Source of the DNA: MED-G105 sp965263305
Lineage (GTDB): Bacteria; Pseudomonadota; Alphaproteobacteria; Caulobacterales; Parvularculaceae
Assembly (NCBI GenBank): GCA_965263305.1
Contig: OZ253666.1
Coordinates: forward strand, 992,001-1,056,000
Direction of reading: 5' to 3'
Length of the DNA stretch: 64,000 nt
This document shows, one piece after another, positions 54,720 to 62,830 of the stretch. The notes under the pieces were generated by a model. The model had not been told where the DNA came from. It was given only the letters and a program-made list of their open reading frames with translations, and did no database searches. Numbering within the stretch: the first letter of the stretch is position 1; each line of letters starts with the position of its first letter. A program made the translations under genes and the position numbers.

Positions 54720-55850
54720 ATGGAATACGTTGCAACGAAAGAAGATGGCGCAATCGTGCGTTACACGGGCGCGAAGCGTTGGTATTGGTTAGCGGCGCTT
54801 ATGTTGCCGATCGTTCCGCTCAGCGCCTATGGGCTTTATTACGCGGGCGGCGAAAACCCGCTGTTTATGGCGTTCCCGCTTCTCTATCTTTTCGTTCTTG
54901 TACCAATTATTGACGCGATTGTCGGCGGGGACCCGCATAATCCGCCAGAGGACGTTGTGCCGGCGATGAGCGACGATCACTTTTATGACTACGCCGCTTA
55001 TGTCACGATACCGGCTCATTTCTTCTTGTTTTTCACGACTGTTTGGATTGTCGGCGCTGAAGCGCTGCCATTTTGGGCGATCATCCTCCTGGCCATCGGC
55101 GTTGGGTCAATCAATGGGAACTTGATCAACATCGCCCATGAACTGGGTCATAAGACGGATCACCGGAACCGCTTCTTTGCAAAGCTTGCGCTTTGTCTTT
55201 CCGGTTACGGGCACTTTACGATCGAACACAACCGCGGCCACCATATTCAGGTGGCGACTCCAGAAGACTGCGCCTCGGCCCGTTATGGGGAGTCCGTCTA
55301 CGCATTTGCGCTGCGCGAACTGCCGGGGGCGTTTATCGGCGGATGGCGCCAGGAGATCACGAGGCTGCGGAACAAAGGCCTGCCGGTGTTCCATTGGCAA
55401 AATGAAATTCTACAAGTCTACGCGACGACGGCGTTGATCACGATCACGCTTGTGGCGATGTTCGGTTGGGTTGTTCTACCATTTATTCTTATCCACCATT
55501 TTTTCTCATGGTACGGCCTAACTCAAGTCAACTATATTGAGCATTACGGCCTGTTACGGCAGAAGCGTCCGAACGGTAAGTATGAAAAATGCGAGCCGCG
55601 CCATTCGTGGAATTCCAATCATCGGATTTCGAACTTACTGTCGCTACATTTGCAACGCCACTCAGACCATCACGCCAACCCCATGCGCCCCTATCAAGCG
55701 CTGAGAGATTTTGACGACGTGCCAAGCCTTCCATCCGGCTACCCCGGTTGTCTCGTCCTCGCCGCGATCCCGCCGCTATGGTTTAAAGTGATGAATCCAA
55801 AAGTCATTGAGTGGGCGGGCGGCGATTTGAGCAAGATCAACATGGGGTAG
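54720..55850 (+). CDS. alkB: Alkane 1-monooxygenase (AlkB), integral-membrane diiron hydroxylase
   Basis: 376 residues, about six helices. The three histidine boxes are seen: HELGHKTDH (near 140), EHNRGHH (near 169), LQRHSDHH (near 311), plus the AlkB-specific NYIEHYGLLR. It oxidises the terminal carbon of n-alkanes using rubredoxin electrons. GGAGG stands before the ATG. No rubredoxin gene or alkane transporter follows, so electron partners must be encoded elsewhere. Regulated by the divergent TetR through the palindrome upstream. Confidence 0.96.
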   Translation: MEYVATKEDGAIVRYTGAKRWYWLAALMLPIVPLSAYGLYYAGGENPLFMAFPLLYLFVLVPIIDAIVGGDPHNPPEDVVPAMSDDHFYDYAAYVTIPAHFFLFFTTVWIVGAEALPFWAIILLAIGVGSINGNLINIAHELGHKTDHRNRFFAKLALCLSGYGHFTIEHNRGHHIQVATPEDCASARYGESVYAFALRELPGAFIGGWRQEITRLRNKGLPVFHWQNEILQVYATTALITITLVAMFGWVVLPFILIHHFFSWYGLTQVNYIEHYGLLRQKRPNGKYEKCEPRHSWNSNHRISNLLSLHLQRHSDHHANPMRPYQALRDFDDVPSLPSGYPGCLVLAAIPPLWFKVMNPKVIEWAGGDLSKINMG

Positions 55851-56151
55851 ATCCAACCGGTATTTCTTCACGATGAGCAGCAATGACAAAGTCGCGACCG
55901 GCGTATGCTGCGGAGGATTAGGCGCCGGATCCAAAAAATCACAGAACGGCCGAGATAGGCTTTTTTTCGCCGGTGTTATGCGCCGAAACGGTCGTCCACA
56001 GTGAACGTTTGCAAACCGCGTGATGCATCGATAAGCTGAAGACGAACCACAAAAGTCAAACGCTAATTGTGGCGGTGGCTTTTTTTGATCGACGTACCAT
56101 TGAGTATCGCTGTTGAAATTGATCTACTCCGTCCATCAATGAGATAAAGAA
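55851..56151. other. Non-coding stretch of 301 bases
   Basis: No convincing gene. Two T-rich runs (near 55960 and 56080) each follow short GC-rich stretches, and the second follows a CCACAA/TTGTGG pair, so one may end the alkB transcript. Nothing else is seen. Confidence 0.4.
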
Positions 56152-56682
56152 ATGCGCCTTCTACTGATTTTTCTTTTTCTTTGCACCACCGCATGTGTAA
56201 GCACGATTGAACCAGCAACCCATGGCGAAAGCGACGCTGACGCTCTAAAGCGGATGGCAGATGCTATCATCGAGGATATCGGTGGACGCAAAGATTCAGA
56301 CTGCCAGTTAACAAAGGCGGTATATGCGCCGGAAGAGGCGATGGACATTGAAATCCGCTGCACAACCGGACCGGCGTTTACATTTCAGTGCCAATTTGAG
56401 CCATTCGGACGGCCGTGCCTGAAAGGCGCAGCTGAATTTGTGTTTCGGTTCAAAGAATTTGATAATTCTGGTAAGTACCGAAGGGCGTATTTTCTACTTG
56501 CCTCCGAAGCGCGTGACGCCGACCCATGCGACAACGATGAGGCAGTAGGGTTTGGATTTGTTGAATTTGTTACTGGCTGGTGGTTCAGTGGGTTTTCAAA
56601 AATCTATAGCCCTCCGACACCCGATGAATGCGAAGTTATCGTCGTAACTTCAATTTCTCAGCCATATTATACCCAGCTCTAG
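56152..56682 (+). CDS. Hypothetical lipoprotein, 176 residues
   Basis: Signal MRLLLIFLFLCTTAC ends in a lipobox (CTTAC). The body has six further cysteines (DCQLTK, IRCTTG, FQCQFEPFGRPC, DPCDND, DECEV), which suggests disulfides in the periplasm. Family unknown. No partner gene. GAGATAAAG lies before the ATG. Confidence 0.7.
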   Translation: MRLLLIFLFLCTTACVSTIEPATHGESDADALKRMADAIIEDIGGRKDSDCQLTKAVYAPEEAMDIEIRCTTGPAFTFQCQFEPFGRPCLKGAAEFVFRFKEFDNSGKYRRAYFLLASEARDADPCDNDEAVGFGFVEFVTGWWFSGFSKIYSPPTPDECEVIVVTSISQPYYTQL

Positions 56683-56903
56683 ACACATACACGCAGTTGC
56701 GGGCTGGTAAGCCGTTGGTAAGCGTTTGATTATTCGAACATCAACTCACGCAAACATCCCCGCTACCGTCCAAAAGAGAACAAATGCGAGCGGCAAAAAC
56801 GCTCCAAAGCAGCCGCTCGCGTCCATAAACCCGTGACCAGTTCCAGACTGGTTTTTGCTGTCCGCGTTTTGTACCCGCTGAGCAGCGTCAATAGGGCCGG
56901 ACC

Positions 56904-57644
56904 CTAATGTCGACTGTCCCCCGGCTGTTCCTTTTCGTCGTTTTCTTGTTCCACCGGTGCTAGCCCGGCATATCGCAGTCTCGAGACGACCGCGGAAACA
57001 CTCCGGTGTTGATCGCGAACAGCAGAGGCCACCTTGGCGGCGGCAAGAGTTGTTGCTTTCGCCGCAGCTTTCGTCACCTTGGATGAACCGTTCGCGAACG
57101 TTTGCCCGTGATTCTTGACTTGGCTTTGATTTTGTTCCGGCCCAGCAGCATCAGTTTGCAAAACACTTTCTTCAGCTTTCAACGTCGTCGACGTTAGATC
57201 CTCAGGCGCTTGAGGCTCCGTCACGCCGTATTTCTGTTTGATTTGCGTTGCCTGGTGATCAACTTCTGCACTCGTCAAAAACCCAGAATCCTTCGCTTCG
57301 GAGAGCGCCGTAAGCTCCATCGCTAAACCGCGCATGTCGGTTTCAGGCTTCCCGCCCTTTCTAGCGGACCGTACACGAACGGTATGAGTGCGGTTTGGTC
57401 GGGCAGTCGCGGACCAGATTAACGCGATCACCCAACCAACGCCGGTAAGGCCAAGAAATATGTTGGTGAGAATAATTGCGATAGCACTACCGTGGCGGCG
57501 TAAAACCGCAATGATCGAGGGCAAAAAATAGACAACAAGGAGAGAAGAGCCAACCGCACCGACCCACCCGGGCGCCAAGCCGCTGAGGCCCAGCTTATCC
57601 AGAATCAGGTTGAAGAAATTGATGATCGAAATAAGTGGGTTCAT
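56904..57644 (-). CDS. Superinfection-immunity-type membrane protein with SHOCT-like tail
   Basis: 246 residues. The N-terminal two-helix unit YFLPSIIAVLRRHGS / IFLGLTGVGWVIALIWS matches the T4 Imm-like (superinfection immunity) family, very common in bacterial chromosomes. A charged region and a SHOCT-like helical pair (ALSEAKDSGFLTSAEVDHQ) follow near 120-140, then a basic helical tail. AGAGGCGG before the ATG. Role in cells unclear; phage exclusion is only the name-giver's role. Confidence 0.82.
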   Translation of the reverse strand: MNPLISIINFFNLILDKLGLSGLAPGWVGAVGSSLLVVYFLPSIIAVLRRHGSAIAIILTNIFLGLTGVGWVIALIWSATARPNRTHTVRVRSARKGGKPETDMRGLAMELTALSEAKDSGFLTSAEVDHQATQIKQKYGVTEPQAPEDLTSTTLKAEESVLQTDAAGPEQNQSQVKNHGQTFANGSSKVTKAAAKATTLAAAKVASAVRDQHRSVSAVVSRLRYAGLAPVEQENDEKEQPGDSRH

Positions 57645-57787
57645 CGCCGCCTCTAACGTTTGTCACGGTCGAATGGATCGTACCATTTTTTACATGGCAG
57701 AATTATGATCGTTCATTTGCCCGTTTGCAAATGCACCAAATCACTCAATCGCTCATTATAATCTCTGCTAGCGGCGTTAGGTGCGCC

Positions 57788-58969
57788 TTAGATGCTCAAG
57801 TCCAAAAGATTGTAATCCTTCAGGCTTTCTTTCGCGGCGGCGTTCCAAACGTATCGCTCACCTGTTTCGGCGAATGGCTGATACCGATAAGGCGTCTCGT
57901 CGGGATATTTCTGATGGCGCGCATCGATTGCGTATCCAATGACTTTCGAGCGCTCTTTGATGATGTCATCCGTATAAACAGCAACAGGGGAATGGATGCC
58001 TGCGCCCTTCACATTCAAGACGGATGAGCGCCGGTGGAAACCGAAATTGATCGTTAAACGCGGTTCAAATCCAGCATTGGCGAAAGAACCGTGAACAAGT
58101 TGGCGGTTGCAAATAACGACATCGCCGGGCGCACAAATGATGGGCACAGCAGATTTTAGGCGTTCGCAGCCTGATTCTTTGACCATCTCCTTGATGTCCA
58201 GCTTACCTAATTTGTGGGTGCCCGGAACGACCCAAACGCCATTGACGGGGGTGCTTCCGTAAACCTGCGCCATGAAATTAAACCCGTGGATACCCTCATC
58301 AAAATCCGGACTATTCCAATGGGTATCTCCGTCTTGGTGCCATGACACCGCTGCGCCAAGGCCAGCATCCTTTATGAATAAGACTTCATTGAAGGGCGCA
58401 AAATCTTCGCCGTTGATTGCTGCTGCGACCTTCAGAAGTTCCGGGTGCCCATAGACCCGCAATGCCGCTTCAGAAAACTGAAGCGATCCAAGCAAAATAA
58501 ACGGCGCGGCGTCCGGCGCATCCTTGGGCGTCTCTAGGTCTTTCAACTTTACCTGATGACGGCCATTGGCGATTGCCGTCCCGCCAAGCGGGTCGCTTAA
58601 CGGTTTACTCCAGGTCAAACCCGGCGATTGACACCCGGCGCCGAGCGCCGGGCGCCCTTGTGAATCGACTGCGGCGCCCGGATGGGTTGGAAAGCGCGAG
58701 CGAAGTTCCTCAATATCCTCAAGAATGTCCGCCATCTCCGTCTCTTCGATGACGTTTTCAAAAATATAAAATCCATAATCGGAATAAGCCTGAACAATTT
58801 CCGGGTGCAGCGACCCGTCATCATTGAACCGAATGGCCCCGCGATTGCCGAGGGCAAACGCCTTCTCCTGACCTTCCATCATATAGGATTTTACCGCTGA
58901 CGCCTCATCCCCATAATGAGCCGCACACGCATCAATCGATTTTGCGAAACCTGGATGAGACACAGACAT
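57788..58969 (-). CDS. Phytanoyl-CoA dioxygenase (PhyH) family protein
   Basis: 393 residues, double-stranded beta-helix iron(II)/2-oxoglutarate enzyme. The HxD pair is in WHQDGDTHWNS (near 208) and the distal histidine in RQLVHGSFANAG (near 292), with PRLTINFGFHRR holding the arginine for 2-oxoglutarate. Substrate not readable. The ATG has GGGAGA directly before it, so GTG two codons later could be the true start. Divergent from a TetR gene with operator-like palindromes between. Confidence 0.9.
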   Translation of the reverse strand: MSVSHPGFAKSIDACAAHYGDEASAVKSYMMEGQEKAFALGNRGAIRFNDDGSLHPEIVQAYSDYGFYIFENVIEETEMADILEDIEELRSRFPTHPGAAVDSQGRPALGAGCQSPGLTWSKPLSDPLGGTAIANGRHQVKLKDLETPKDAPDAAPFILLGSLQFSEAALRVYGHPELLKVAAAINGEDFAPFNEVLFIKDAGLGAAVSWHQDGDTHWNSPDFDEGIHGFNFMAQVYGSTPVNGVWVVPGTHKLGKLDIKEMVKESGCERLKSAVPIICAPGDVVICNRQLVHGSFANAGFEPRLTINFGFHRRSSVLNVKGAGIHSPVAVYTDDIIKERSKVIGYAIDARHQKYPDETPYRYQPFAETGERYVWNAAAKESLKDYNLLDLSI

Positions 58970-58978
58970 TCTCCCATT

Positions 58979-59012
58979 TTTAAACCTTGTTAAATTTTAA
59001 ACTTTGTTTAAA
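58979..59012. promoter_or_regulatory. Two tandem palindromic half-matching sites in the phyH/TetR gap
   Basis: TTTAAAC-TTT-GTTTAAA at 58996-59012 is a perfect 7-bp inverted repeat; TTTAAAC-CTT-GTTAAA at 58979-58994 is the same motif minus one T. Spacing is 17 bases centre to centre. They probably bind the divergent TetR protein. Confidence 0.75.
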
Positions 59013-59049
59013 TATTGAGTCAACCTGCGGCATCTCATAAGACTAAAGA

Positions 59050-59712
59050 ATGGACCACCAAGCCCTTATCGCCACCGACTCAACGCGCGCTTTGAACATG
59101 GCGAAGCGACGCTCGGCAATCCTCCATCACGCAAGAAAAATCATTGCGCGTGAAGGGTTTGAGTCGTTGAAAGTGAGGGACCTGGCCAGCCGCGCCGGCG
59201 TCACCGTACCAACAGTTTACAACCTGATCGGCGGAAAACCTGAAATTCTCTCGCACATCATCGATGACCTCGTGGCGCATCTGTTGGCGGCTCAAGAACG
59301 CATTGCCATCAAAGACGCGGAAAACCTGTTCGAAGCGCAAATTAACGAATTAGCGACGCTATTTGCAACGGACGAAGATTACTATCGCGCCGCTTTTATC
59401 GCCGGCGATCGAAACGGCTTGTTCGAACAACAATCCGCTTCAGGAATTTTTTCCCGTTCTGTTGTCTACCCAATCAACGCCTGCAAGTTGGCGCGCAAAG
59501 AAAAATTGTTGGTTGGAAATATCGCCGCCGATCAACTTGGCCGACAAATCTACGGGTGTTATCGACTAGCCCGCCAGGACTGGGTCAACGGATATTTCAA
59601 TCTTGACGCCTTTCGTCGGCAGGCCCTGACCGGGGTGTTTTTATGCTTGGCGGCTGACGCCTCGCCGGCATTCCGAAAACGCCTGGTCCGGAAAATTCAG
59701 CTCCTCAACTAA
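59050..59712 (+). CDS. TetR-family regulator, divergent from the PhyH gene
   Basis: 220 residues; HTH near residues 40-60 (VRDLASRAGVTVPTVYNLIGGK) and a helical ligand domain. It faces the phyH-type gene across an 80-base gap with two palindromes. Probably represses the dioxygenase. The last third is unusually rich in K, R and aromatic residues. Confidence 0.93.
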   Translation: MDHQALIATDSTRALNMAKRRSAILHHARKIIAREGFESLKVRDLASRAGVTVPTVYNLIGGKPEILSHIIDDLVAHLLAAQERIAIKDAENLFEAQINELATLFATDEDYYRAAFIAGDRNGLFEQQSASGIFSRSVVYPINACKLARKEKLLVGNIAADQLGRQIYGCYRLARQDWVNGYFNLDAFRRQALTGVFLCLAADASPAFRKRLVRKIQLLN

Positions 59713-59750
59713 TTTTTTGCGAAACCGCGTGAATGGCGACTTTTATCCGG

Positions 59751-60242
59751 CTATTCAAGGCCCGGGCTAAACGTTAGTACACCGCGTGGCTTCACATCGG
59801 AAAAGGAAAGCCATTGGACGACGCCATCGGGGAGATTGCGATAGGTAAGGCGCCCATCACCGATGAACCCAAATCGTTTGTAGTAATTCGGATCGCCAAT
59901 AAGGGCGCAGCCGCCGGCGCCGCGCTGGCGTAAGATATCAAGGCCGGTGTTGATCAAAATGCCGCCAATGCCGCTGCGTTGGCGGCCCGGTTTGACGGAG
60001 ACAGGCCCCAACCCAAACCACCCCTCTAGCGGCGTTGATAGCGTCACGGGCGAAAACGCGATGTGCCCCACGATATCGCCGCCATCATCTGCGACGAGGG
60101 ACAAAGACAAGTCATTATCGGCGCGAAGCTTGTTGACGCATTCAGCTTCCTCCCCATTGCTGTAGGGCATGGGGGCGAACGCCGTCTTTGTCAGGGCGTA
60201 GATCATATCATGATCGGGCGGACGCTCGGGTCTAATGTCCAT
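59751..60242 (-). CDS. GNAT N-acetyltransferase
   Basis: 163 residues from the ATG at 60242; a GTG at 60257 is the longest option. Acetyl-CoA motif region VSVKPGRQRSGIGGILINTGLDIL and the terminal-strand RFGFIGDGRLTY are typical of YhbS-like acetyltransferases. Substrate unknown. Converges with the TetR gene 38 bases away. Confidence 0.88.
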   Translation of the reverse strand: MDIRPERPPDHDMIYALTKTAFAPMPYSNGEEAECVNKLRADNDLSLSLVADDGGDIVGHIAFSPVTLSTPLEGWFGLGPVSVKPGRQRSGIGGILINTGLDILRQRGAGGCALIGDPNYYKRFGFIGDGRLTYRNLPDGVVQWLSFSDVKPRGVLTFSPGLE

Positions 60243-60768
60243 ACCAAACCAATACACGGCTTCTTGGGCGTGTCACCCCTTGTGCTCGTATTCAAAGAGA
60301 CATTTTAAATTATCGTCGCGCTTAAACCTCACGACGTTTGAAGCATGATAAAACTCTCATTTAGCGCCAACCCGTAGGATTTTTTCATTTGATTACGGAA
60401 TTTTTTAAACGAATCCACTGCACACTCATTTGGCGTAACCAAAGTCGGATCATCAATGGTGCCCGCCGAGCACCGCTCGGCCAATATGAATATTCGTTAC
60501 TTATTTGGTCGGGCGGCTGGAAATAAACCGTCAGTTGGATAGGATGTCAGCCATCATCGGTACCGGGCGCAAAGCGCCCACCACCGGCGCCGGCAAACTA
60601 AAATTGGAGCGTAGCACAAGCCATGGTTGATGCACCAAATTGACGCCGACATACGTATTCACCCATGTCGGCCCCAGCATCACAACGCGACGTTTTCGGC
60701 CGACGTTCAAACCACTTTGACTCATTCAACGTTGTTTCGTTGGATCTTTACTAGGGTTGCGTTTCGAC
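60243..60768. other. Non-coding stretch of about 525 bases before the TonB-dependent receptor
   Basis: No gene is accepted here. Short hairpins are seen (GCCGAGCACCGCTCGGC near 60450-60470; GGGCGC-AAA-GCGCCC near 60568). No Fur box or B12 riboswitch was recognised. A 64-codon open frame (60531-60725, minus) was not accepted. Confidence 0.4.
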
Positions 60769-62817
60769 ATGCCGGTATCAAGACAGGTTCTTTCTTTCCA
60801 CACAGCCGTGACGGCCATCAGTCTCTTCGGGTTTTCCCATCATGCGTTTGCTGAAAGCGCGACCTTCGTCGATGAAATTGTCGTATCCGGGCGCGCGATC
60901 AATTTGATCGGCGATGCGAAGGCCGGCTCAGAAGGCGTTGTCGGTTATGAAGATTTCGAAAAGCGCCCCTTTAGCCGGGTGGGCGAGCTTCTCGAAGTGA
61001 TCCCGGGGCTCGTCGCCACGCAGCATTCTGGCGCCGGGAAGGCCAATCAGTTTTTCCTACGCGGCTTCAACCTTGACCATGGAACGGATTTCGCCGCCTT
61101 CGTTGACGGCGCGCCGGTCAATTTTCGCACCCATGGCCATGGGCAAGGCTATCTTGATCTCAATTTCATTATTCCGGAACTGACCGAACGCATCGACTTT
61201 CGCAAAGGGCCCTATTTCGCTGATGTTGGTGATTTTACCGCGGCGGCGACCTCGGCGCTTAAAACCTATGACGCCCTGCCCCACAACATTGCGCAAGTGA
61301 CCATTGGCCAAAGCGGCTATCGGCGGGGATTGGTTGCGACCTCCCTGCCCGTTGGCGGCGGCGATCTCCTCCTCGCGGGGGAAACGGTGTTTTTTGAAAG
61401 CCCCTTCGTCCTCGACGAAGATCTTGAAAAGTACAACGCCTTTTTAAAATACTCGCGCTCATCCGGCGGGGCGGATTGGCGATTATCCCTCAGCGCTTAT
61501 GACGCCAATTGGACATCATCGGATCAGGTCCCTTTGCGGGCCATTGAAAGCGGGTTGATCCCGCGGTTGGGGTTTATCGACCCGGATCTTGGCGGGGAGA
61601 CAACGCGCATCGCGTTAAATGGCGGCGTTGATACCGAGAAATTTTCGGCGACCGCCTACGCCATTTATTATGACTTCACCTTATTTTCGAACTTCACCCT
61701 CTTTTTAAACGATCCGGTGAATGGCGACGAATTTGAACAGCGTGACGAACGCGTCACCCTTGGCGGCGCGGTAAAGTATACGGATGAATTTACGTTGTTG
61801 GGCGCCCCTGCGGAATTTCGCCTTGGGGGTGACCTTCGCTATGATGATATTTTCAATATCGGCCTTTTCAACACCGCCGGCCGGCAGCGTTTATCCACGG
61901 TGCGAGACGATGAGGTGACGCAATTTTCCGTTGGCGGCTTCGCAGAGGTTGAGGTCGAGGTGACAGACCGCCTGCGGGTCAGCGCCGGTCTGCGCGGTGA
62001 CGTTTTCGACCATAGCGTCTCATCATCGATCGAGGTCAATTCAGGGGAAGGGTCGGACGCGATCGTCACCCCCACCGCGAACCTCGCCTGGCGCGCCACG
62101 GACAATATCGAGATCTATGCGAATTACGGCCAAGGCTTCCACTCCAATGATGTCCGTGGTGCAACGATTTCCGTTGATCCTGTCTCAGGCGACGCCGTGG
62201 ATCCGGTGGACGTGCTGGTGCGCGCAGAAGGCGCTGAGCTTGGCCTGCGCTTTGGCGGCGACACATTAAACGCAACCTTTGTGGGCTTCTGGCTTGATCT
62301 TGATAGCGAGCTTGTTTTCGTTGGGGACGCGGGCACCACCGAACCGAATGATGGATCGCGGCGGTTTGGCGTTGAGTTCAACGCCTTCTGGCGGCCGGTC
62401 GATTGGCTCGTCTTTGACGCAACAGCGGCTTACACCGACGCGCGGTTTAAAAACGCCGCGCCGGGGGAGGATCGCATTCCACAAGCGGTCGAAAACGTTT
62501 TCGGCGGCGGGGTTTCCTTCGAGCCCGTTAGCGATTTTACCGCAACCCTTCGTCTACGCCATTTCGGGGAAGCCCCCTTGGTAGAAGATGGATCGGTCTT
62601 TTCTGATCCGACGACCCTCGTCAATCTTGGCCTTTACAAAGACATTGGCCCCGTTCGCCTGGGCCTCGATATCCTCAATCTTCTCGATTCAGAGGACGCT
62701 GACATCACCTATTTCTTCGAGTCCCAGTTGCCCGGGGAGGCCGCGCCTGTCAGCGATATCCACTTTAAGCCCGTAGAGCCCCGCCAGGTCAGGGGCTCCC
62801 TAACGTTTCGGTTTTAG
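60769..62817 (+). CDS. TonB-dependent outer-membrane receptor
   Basis: 682 residues from the ATG at 60769. Signal peptide ends at HAFAE; a TonB box-like TFVDEIVVSG is next; the plug has RVGELLEVIPGLVATQHSG and FLRGFNLDHGTDFAAFVDG; 20-22 barrel strands end in GSLTFRF with terminal Phe. Plug motifs with HGHGQGYLDLNF match a large receptor branch with unknown cargo. TonB/ExbBD are not in the window. The ligand cannot be read. Confidence 0.93.
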   Translation: MPVSRQVLSFHTAVTAISLFGFSHHAFAESATFVDEIVVSGRAINLIGDAKAGSEGVVGYEDFEKRPFSRVGELLEVIPGLVATQHSGAGKANQFFLRGFNLDHGTDFAAFVDGAPVNFRTHGHGQGYLDLNFIIPELTERIDFRKGPYFADVGDFTAAATSALKTYDALPHNIAQVTIGQSGYRRGLVATSLPVGGGDLLLAGETVFFESPFVLDEDLEKYNAFLKYSRSSGGADWRLSLSAYDANWTSSDQVPLRAIESGLIPRLGFIDPDLGGETTRIALNGGVDTEKFSATAYAIYYDFTLFSNFTLFLNDPVNGDEFEQRDERVTLGGAVKYTDEFTLLGAPAEFRLGGDLRYDDIFNIGLFNTAGRQRLSTVRDDEVTQFSVGGFAEVEVEVTDRLRVSAGLRGDVFDHSVSSSIEVNSGEGSDAIVTPTANLAWRATDNIEIYANYGQGFHSNDVRGATISVDPVSGDAVDPVDVLVRAEGAELGLRFGGDTLNATFVGFWLDLDSELVFVGDAGTTEPNDGSRRFGVEFNAFWRPVDWLVFDATAAYTDARFKNAAPGEDRIPQAVENVFGGGVSFEPVSDFTATLRLRHFGEAPLVEDGSVFSDPTTLVNLGLYKDIGPVRLGLDILNLLDSEDADITYFFESQLPGEAAPVSDIHFKPVEPRQVRGSLTFRF

Positions 62818-62830
62818 GGAACGCGTTCCA

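Noticed and set aside
58997..59011. TTAA-N7-TTAA as a CtrA box in the PhyH/TetR gap
   Set aside because: It arises from the longer TTTAAAC palindromes in an AT-rich gap and is better explained as TetR sites.
60531..60725. 64-codon open frame before the TonB receptor
   Set aside because: No ribosome site and no recognisable family; it may be chance.
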